A stretch of DNA of 46,415 nucleotides from Oscillospiraceae bacterium (GTDB taxonomy: Bacteria > Bacillota > Clostridia > Oscillospirales > CAG-272), in assembly GCA_015063725.1 (NCBI GenBank), contig SVTP01000018.1:1-46415 (forward strand), read 5' to 3'. A program made the position numbers and the translations under genes. Below are positions 40,919 to 46,415 of the stretch, in pieces (position 1 is the stretch's first letter; each line of letters starts with the position of its first letter). The notes beneath the pieces are model-generated. The model did no database searches, had not been told where the DNA came from, and saw only the letters and a program-made list of their open reading frames with translations.

Positions 40919-42535
40919 ATGAAAAAACGCTTATTGATTGCGCTGTGCTGTTTGGTACTGCTTATGCAAATGCTCCCTATTGTCCCCATGGCGGAAACAG
41001 TAGATAAGGGAGCGGCTCCCAAGGAGTTTTACTATTGCCGTGAGGCGCTCAAGACTCTTGAAAACAGTGATGCACTTTTGTTTGCTTATGACAGTATTGT
41101 GGCGGGCATTGATGCTTGTGCTGAGGAAATTATCGTCAGCAATAACCAATACAAAATTTCGCCCGCCGAGTTTGAAATGGTGCTGGAGGCAACCCGCCGC
41201 GACCACACCGAGCAATTCTGGATGGGAGGCTCCTACACGCCTAGCCACGACGGGGAAGTGCTTTGGTCACTCAAACCCACTTACCTGATGAAGGGGGCAG
41301 AGCTGCAGGATGCCAAAGCCGCGTTTGAGCAAGCCATCAGCTTGATGCTTGCCCGTCTCACCCCCGAGATGAGCGAGTACGAGATGGAAAAGGCGTTGCA
41401 CGATATGCTCGCCAGCCAAATCGTTTATGATGGCAGCGCTCCCAACGCGCACAATGCTTACGGCGCGCTTGTTGAGGGCAGAGCAGTGTGCGAGGGCTAT
41501 GCCGAGTCCTTGCAATGTCTGCTGCACCGTGTCGGCATCCAATCTGTTGAGATCTTCGGCTACGGCATCAATCCTTCCACCGGTTTGGGTGAGCCCCACG
41601 CTTGGAATGCTGTTCGCATTGACGGCGAGTACTATCTTGTTGACCTGACATGGAACGATCAACAAAATATTCTTTTGCACGCATACTTCAATCAAACCAC
41701 CAAAATTATGGACGAGGATCACGATCAATGGATCATCGGTCAGGATGCGGATAACATGATACTGACCTGCGAGGTCTTTGATCTGCCCGTATGCACCGCC
41801 ACCGAGGCAAACTATTTTACCAAAGAGAATCTGCGCATCCAAAACTACACAGCAGAGTCTATCGGCAAGCTTTTAAAGGAAAATAATCTTTCTGTCAGCC
41901 TCTTTATTGATTCCGATCTGGCTGCGTTCAAAGCGTGGTATGAGAAAAATATCGTTGATATCGCAACCGCTGCGGGTGTTTCGGGCGAATTTCTGTTCGG
42001 CAGCACCAACATCGGCCGCGAGATCCGCATCTATATTGAAACCTGCCTGCACGAAAACATGACCTTTGTAGAGGCAAAGGCTGCCACCTGCAATGAGGAC
42101 GGTCACACCGCCTATTACGTTTGCCAAGAAAAGGATTGCGGCAAATGGTTTACAGATTCCACAGCCAAAAGTGAGATCGTCAACCGTGATAGCGTCAAGA
42201 TCCTTTCCATCGGGCACAACTGGTCGGTGCGCGATACCGAAAACGAAGCGGCACTTGTCAGCCGCGCGACCAACTGCCAGGAGCATGACACCTATTGGTA
42301 CATTTGCTCCGCTTGCGGTGAGATGAGCGATACATATACCTTTACCACTGTAGCGGGCGCGCACGTAGATGCCAACGGCGACAAGATTTGCGATCTTTGC
42401 GGCGACGGAGAGCAGCCCTTTGACTTTGGTGCCATTCTGGACTTCCTTCTTGCCAACCCCATTATCCTTGGCGGTGGCGGCGGTGCTATTCTGCTTGCCG
42501 TTCTCATTGCCATCATCCGCAAAGCAAGGGGATAA
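40919..42535 (+). CDS. Secreted transglutaminase-like (papain-fold) protein with Cys-rich tail and membrane anchor
   Basis: 538 aa. A signal peptide (cleavage near VPMA-ETV, residue ~26) is followed by a helical region and a transglutaminase-like core. The Cys-His-Asp triad is visible: GRAVCEGYA (C191), GEPHAWN (H227) and LVDLTWND (D242). Such bacterial proteins are usually proteases or peptide cross-linkers at the cell surface rather than true transglutaminases. From ~385 the protein carries Cys/His-rich modules (TCNEDGHTAYYVCQEKDCG; ICSACGEMSDTY; DANGDKICDLCGDG) and ends with a hydrophobic anchor (GGGGAILLAVLIAII-RKARG), the same architecture as the giant surface proteins at 11-30 kb. ATG at 40919 after AAAAGGAGAG. 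Confidence 0.9.
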   Translation: MKKRLLIALCCLVLLMQMLPIVPMAETVDKGAAPKEFYYCREALKTLENSDALLFAYDSIVAGIDACAEEIIVSNNQYKISPAEFEMVLEATRRDHTEQFWMGGSYTPSHDGEVLWSLKPTYLMKGAELQDAKAAFEQAISLMLARLTPEMSEYEMEKALHDMLASQIVYDGSAPNAHNAYGALVEGRAVCEGYAESLQCLLHRVGIQSVEIFGYGINPSTGLGEPHAWNAVRIDGEYYLVDLTWNDQQNILLHAYFNQTTKIMDEDHDQWIIGQDADNMILTCEVFDLPVCTATEANYFTKENLRIQNYTAESIGKLLKENNLSVSLFIDSDLAAFKAWYEKNIVDIATAAGVSGEFLFGSTNIGREIRIYIETCLHENMTFVEAKAATCNEDGHTAYYVCQEKDCGKWFTDSTAKSEIVNRDSVKILSIGHNWSVRDTENEAALVSRATNCQEHDTYWYICSACGEMSDTYTFTTVAGAHVDANGDKICDLCGDGEQPFDFGAILDFLLANPIILGGGGGAILLAVLIAIIRKARG

Positions 42536-42571
42536 AGACCGGTTTTCTACCGATTTATTATATTTATACAA

Positions 42572-42611
42572 AGTCCCATGCACGGTGTCATCCGTGCGTG
42601 GGGCTCTTTTT
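42572..42611 (+). terminator. Terminator of the transglutaminase-like gene
   Basis: Stem AGTCCCATGCACGG/CCGTGCGTGGGGCT with wobbles, loop TGTCAT, then seven T. The 42612-42737 stretch after it shows nothing beyond A/T-rich DNA before the rpoB promoter. Confidence 0.85.
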
Positions 42612-42737
42612 TTATGTACTGATCGGGGGGCAAGGGCAGGGGAGAGCGGCAAAAAGCGGTTTTTTGTCGATTTGACGAATTTTGCCTCTCGCGAGAAAAA
42701 TAAAAATATAAAAAATGAATTTTTTTACAAAAAACCC

Positions 42738-42766
42738 TTGACAAATGACAAAAAAGGTGATAAAAT
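42738..42766 (+). promoter_or_regulatory. Promoter of rpoB
   Basis: TTGACA at 42738-42743, a 17-bp spacer, TAAAAT at 42761-42766 with TGA before the -10, and an A/T-rich upstream stretch that could act as an UP element. A leader of ~155 nt follows. Confidence 0.85.
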
Positions 42767-42926
42767 AGTAAACTGCATTATAATCGCTCGTATTGCGGAA
42801 ACTTTGGTGAAAGCGGCAAAATGAGGTATCGTCAAATTGCACAAACACCGGATGTCAAAAAGGGCTCCGCAACCGATTGTGATTTTTTCCAAGCGTTATC
42901 AATGATTGAATGGAGTGATTGAATTA

Positions 42927-45900
42927 ATGATCAAAGTAAAAGATCAAAAACTTGGTCAGAACACAAGAAAAAGCTTCTCCACATCTCGGTTTGATTACCC
43001 CCTGCCGAATCTGGTAGAAATTCAAACCAAGTCCTACGAATGGTTCAAAAAGGAAGGCTTGATGGAGGTGCTCAGAGACGCATCCCCCATCACCGATACT
43101 TACGGCAACCTCGTTATCGAGTTTATTTCCTATACACTCGATGAGGAGCACCCCAAGTACCCCGTAGAGGAGTGCAAGGAGCGCGACGTAAACTATGCAG
43201 CACCGCTCAAGGTCAACGTTCGTTTGACCAACAAGCAAACGGGTGAGGTTAAGCAGGCTGATATCTTTATGGGTGACTTCCCGCTCATGACCGAAACCGG
43301 CACCTTCGTTATCAACGGTGCAGAGCGTGTAATCGTTTCGCAGATTATCCGTTCCCCCGGCATGTATTACGCATCCGAAATTGATAAAGCAGGTAAAAAG
43401 ACCTATGCGTCCACCGTTATTCCTTACCGTGGCGCATGGCTCGAATACGAAATCGACGCCGCAGGCGTTGCATACGTTCGCATTGATAAGAACCGCAAGC
43501 TCCCCTTGACGATGTTCATCCGTGCGCTTGGTTACTCCAACCGTGAGGACGTTTATGCGCTCTTTGGCGATGAAAAGCACCTGACGACCACCTTTGAAAA
43601 GGATGAGAGCGAAGAGCTTGCTCTGCAAAACCACTCCACTCCCGAGGTCGAGGCGCTCAAGGAGATCTACAAAAAGCTCCGTCCCGGCGAGCCCCCCACA
43701 GAGGAGGCTGCACGCACCCTGCTCAACAACTACTTCTTTGACCCCAGACGCTATGACATCGCGTATGTAGGTCGTTATAAATTTGATGAAAAGATGGCAA
43801 TTCGCCACCGCATTGCAAACCACCGCTTGGCAGAGACCGTTGTCAGCCCCTTCACGGGTGAGGTCGTTCTCGAGGCAGGTGCTGTCATCACCCCCGAATT
43901 GGCAGAGACCATCGAGCGTGCGGGTGTCAACACGGTTATTCTGACGCTTGATAACGGCGATACCGTTAAGGTCATGGGTAACAACACGGTTGATCCCCTC
44001 TACGTTCTGGGTGAGGACCTCAAGGATTACGGCGTACGCGAAAAGGTATATATCCCCGCACTGCTTGAAATTATGGAAGCCTGCGAGGGCGATATCGACG
44101 CCATCAAGGCAGAGGTCAAGAACCGTCTTGCCGATCTTTGCCCCAAGTGTCTCACACTTGACGACGTGCTGGCATCCATTGGCTACCTGCTCAATCTGAC
44201 GCACGACATCGGCAACGTTGACGACATCGACCACCTTGGCAACCGCCGCATCCGCTCTGTTGGTGAGCAGCTGCAAAATCAGCTCCGCATCGGCTTTGCG
44301 CGTATGGATAAAATTATTAAGGAAAGAATGGCAACGCAGGACAACGAGAAGCTGACCGTACAAGCTCTCATCAACATCCGTCCCGTTACCACCGCTATCC
44401 GTGAGTTCTTTGGCTCCAGCCAGCTCTCGCAGTTCATGGACCAGAACAACCCTCTGGCAGAGCTGAGCCACAAGCGCCGTTTGTCGGCGCTCGGCCCCGG
44501 CGGTCTTTCCCGTGACCGCGCATCCTTTGACGTGCGTGACGTTCACTACACCCAGTACGGCCGTATCTGCCCCATCGAGTCTCCCGAAGGCCCGAACATC
44601 GGTTTGATTTCTTATCTCTCTACCTACGCTCGCATTTCCGACTACGGATTTATCGAGGCACCCTACCGCAAGGTTCTGCACATCGATAACGGCGACGGCA
44701 CCTTTAGCCACAAGGTAACCGACGAGGTAGAATATATGACTGCTGATACAGAAGACCGCTTTATCGTTGCGCAGGCAAACGAGCCCTTGGATGAAAATGA
44801 TTGCTTCATCAATTCCAAGGTCATCGGCCGCGAGCGCACCGAGATCGTTGAGGTTGACGCTATGAAGGTCGATTACATGGACGTAGCACCCAAAATGCTC
44901 GTTTCCGTTGCATCGGCTATGATCCCTTTCCTTGAAAACGACGACAACACCCGTGCACTCATGGGCTCCAACATGCAGAAGCAGGCAGTTCCGCTGCTCG
45001 TCAACGATTCTCCTATCGTTGGTACGGGTATGGAGTACAAGGCAGCACTCGACTCCGGTGTTACCGTTATCGCCGAGAGATCCGGCTACGTTGAAAGCGT
45101 ACAGGCTGACCGCATCGTCATTGCTTGCGAGGGCGGCATCAAGGATGTTTACACACTGCTCAAGTTCAAGAGAACCAACCAAGGCACCTGCTTCAATCAA
45201 CGTCCCATCGTCTCCAAGGGCGACTACGTTGAGGCCGGTCAGGTAATTGCCGACGGTCCTGCAACCAGCAACGGTGAGATCTCCCTGGGTAAGAACGCCC
45301 TCATCGGCTTTATGACCTGGGAAGGCTACAACTACGAGGACGCAGTTCTTTTGAATGAAAGATTGGTTCGTGATGACGTTTACACGTCTGTTCACATTGA
45401 AGAATACACCCACGAGGCAAGAGACACCAAGCTCGGCCCCGAGGAGATCACCCGCGAGATCCCGAACATCGGTGATGACGCTCTGCGCGACCTGAACGCA
45501 GAGGGTATCGTCAAGAAGGGTACCGAGGTACGCTCCGGTGATATTCTGGTTGGTAAGATCACGCCCAAGGGCGAGACCGAGCTGACCGCTGAAGAAAGAC
45601 TTTTGCGCGCCATCTTCGGTGAAAAATCCCGCGAAGTGCGCGACACCTCCTTGCGTTTGGCACACGGTGAGTCGGGTATCGTCGTTGACGTACGCGTATT
45701 CTCCCACGAGCAGGGCGACGAGCTTCCTGCAGGTGTCAACAAGGTCGTTAAGGTCTACATTGCACAAAAACGTAAGATCTCGGTAGGAGACAAGATGGCA
45801 GGACGTCACGGTAACAAGGGTGTCGTTTCCCGCATTCTTCCTCCCGAGGATATGCCCTTCCTGCCCGACGGCACACCTCTTGATATCGTGCTCAATCCTC

Positions 45901-46415
45901 TGGGCGTACCTTCCCGTATGAACATCGGTCAGGTGCTTGAGGTCCACTTGGGTATTGCATCGAGAAAGCTCGGCTGGAAGATCATGACTCCTGTATTCGG
46001 TGGCGCAAACGAGCAAGACATTCTTGCTTGCCTTGAGGCTGCCGGCATGCAAAGAGATATGTTCCCCTTGGAAAATCCCGAGGGCAAGGCGCTCTACGAG
46101 GAGATCGTCAACGAGGAGACCGGTGTCAAGACGTTGCGTACTCTGTCCGAGGAAGAGCGCGCAAACGAGGAATATATGAATACCCTGCGTGCAGAGAAGA
46201 GACTGAAGATCCTTGACGGTAAGACTGTTCTTTACGACGGTCGTACCGGTGAGCCCTTCGATAACCCTGTAACGGTTGGTATCATGTATTACCTCAAGCT
46301 CCACCATTTGGTAGACGATAAGATCCACGCACGTTCCAACGGTCCTTACTCTCTCGTTACCCAGCAGCCCTTGGGCGGTAAAGCTCAATTCGGCGGTCAG
46401 CGTTTCGGTGAGATG
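42927..46415 (+). CDS. rpoB: RNA polymerase beta subunit (3' end outside window)
   Basis: 1163 codons are visible, running off the right edge; roughly 80-100 residues are missing by comparison with the family. The start [20 protein letters not shown] leads into [20 protein letters not shown], the normal RpoB N-terminus. The rifampicin pocket [17 protein letters not shown] ... [12 protein letters not shown] keeps the residues corresponding to E. coli D516, H526 and S531, so target-site rifampicin resistance is not indicated. [17 protein letters not shown] and, at the edge, [15 protein letters not shown] are further hallmarks. Ribosome site GGAG is rather far (11 bases). Unlike the usual order, rplJ-rplL are not upstream; rpoB has its own promoter. 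Confidence 0.97.
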   Translation, partial: MIKVKDQKLGQNTRKSFSTSRFDYPLPNLVEIQTKSYEWFKKEGLMEVLRDASPITDTYGNLVIEFISYTLDEEHPKYPVEECKERDVNYAAPLKVNVRLTNKQTGEVKQADIFMGDFPLMTETGTFVINGAERVIVSQIIRSPGMYYASEIDKAGKKTYASTVIPYRGAWLEYEIDAAGVAYVRIDKNRKLPLTMFIRALGYSNREDVYALFGDEKHLTTTFEKDESEELALQNHSTPEVEALKEIYKKLRPGEPPTEEAARTLLNNYFFDPRRYDIAYVGRYKFDEKMAIRHRIANHRLAETVVSPFTGEVVLEAGAVITPELAETIERAGVNTVILTLDNGDTVKVMGNNTVDPLYVLGEDLKDYGVREKVYIPALLEIMEACEGDIDAIKAEVKNRLADLCPKCLTLDDVLASIGYLLNLTHDIGNVDDIDHLGNRRIRSVGEQLQNQLRIGFARMDKIIKERMATQDNEKLTVQALINIRPVTTAIREFFGSSQLSQFMDQNNPLAELSHKRRLSALGPGGLSRDRASFDVRDVHYTQYGRICPIESPEGPNIGLISYLSTYARISDYGFIEAPYRKVLHIDNGDGTFSHKVTDEVEYMTADTEDRFIVAQANEPLDENDCFINSKVIGRERTEIVEVDAMKVDYMDVAPKMLVSVASAMIPFLENDDNTRALMGSNMQKQAVPLLVNDSPIVGTGMEYKAALDSGVTVIAERSGYVESVQADRIVIACEGGIKDVYTLLKFKRTNQGTCFNQRPIVSKGDYVEAGQVIADGPATSNGEISLGKNALIGFMTWEGYNYEDAVLLNERLVRDDVYTSVHIEEYTHEARDTKLGPEEITREIPNIGDDALRDLNAEGIVKKGTEVRSGDILVGKITPKGETELTAEERLLRAIFGEKSREVRDTSLRLAHGESGIVVDVRVFSHEQGDELPAGVNKVVKVYIAQKRKISVGDKMAGRHGNKGVVSRILPPEDMPFLPDGTPLDIVLNPLGVPSRMNIGQVLEVHLGIASRKLGWKIMTPVFGGANEQDILACLEAAGMQRDMFPLENPEGKALYEEIVNEETGVKTLRTLSEEERANEEYMNTLRAEKRLKILDGKTVLYDGRTGEPFDNPVTVGIMYYLKLHHLVDDKIHARSNGPYSLVTQQPLGGKAQFGGQRFGEM

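Noticed and set aside
42924-46388. Very long minus-strand open frame (1154 codons) opposite rpoB
   Set aside because: It is the antisense shadow of rpoB: the plus strand carries clear RpoB motifs throughout, and the minus frame has no ribosome site or recognisable domain.

Overview
The window looks like the chromosome of a gut-type Clostridia (low-to-mid GC, monoderm Firmicutes). Supporting signs are strong AAGGAGG-type ribosome sites, lipoprotein and Sec signal peptides followed by membrane anchors, a KtrAB potassium system, TraX and DUF4886 proteins, and promoters with a TG-extended -10 and almost always a 17-bp spacer. Nothing in the sequence fixes the genus.

Layout. 1-5.2 kb: the tail of a secreted protein, a HAD phosphatase-Nudix pair, a minus-strand pair (unknown 134-aa protein plus secreted nuclease lipoprotein), a small membrane protein and a TRIC/UPF0126 channel. 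5.3-9.2 kb: two half ABC exporters, nearly abutting, behind a strong promoter. 9.2-9.75 kb: non-coding debris and a helix-turn-helix gene relic. 9.8-29.8 kb: the accessory heart of the window, with a 7TM-LuxR one-component regulator, a helically phased array of TACCCCT-like boxes, a 145-aa orphan, and four very large secreted, membrane-tethered or lipid-anchored proteins (1228, 1607, 1091 and 2072 aa). These proteins share InlB-like, Ig-like and Cys-rich modules. 30-33 kb: tRNA-Ser, a flavin reductase-like protein, cysS and gtrA. 33-36.1 kb: minus-strand TraX, DUF4886 lipoprotein and a small membrane protein. 36.3-38.1 kb: tRNA-Gln and glutamine synthetase. 38.1-38.7 kb: a dense array of short palindromic repeats. 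38.7-40.75 kb: ktrB-ktrA. 40.9-42.5 kb: a secreted transglutaminase-like protein. 42.9 kb to the end: rpoB, cut by the window edge.

How it fits together. The most interesting unit is the surface-protein locus. The regulator has a seven-helix sensor fused directly to a LuxR/NarL-type DNA-binding domain. Downstream of it lie seven ACCC-cored boxes spaced 10, 20, 11, 21, 11 and 21 bp. The last forms an inverted repeat next to a promoter that has an extended -10 but no recognisable -35. This is the expected layout of an activator-dependent promoter, and I infer that the regulator switches on an approximately 18.7-kb operon of adhesin-like proteins. Three of the four large proteins end in nearly the same glycine-rich transmembrane anchor with no LPXTG motif. 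The fourth has a lipobox.

Other structure: both tRNA genes are fused to palindromes or partial copies of themselves inside hairpin-dense DNA, and the 38-kb intergenic region carries REP/BIME-like paired hairpins whose stems differ in sequence but keep pairing.
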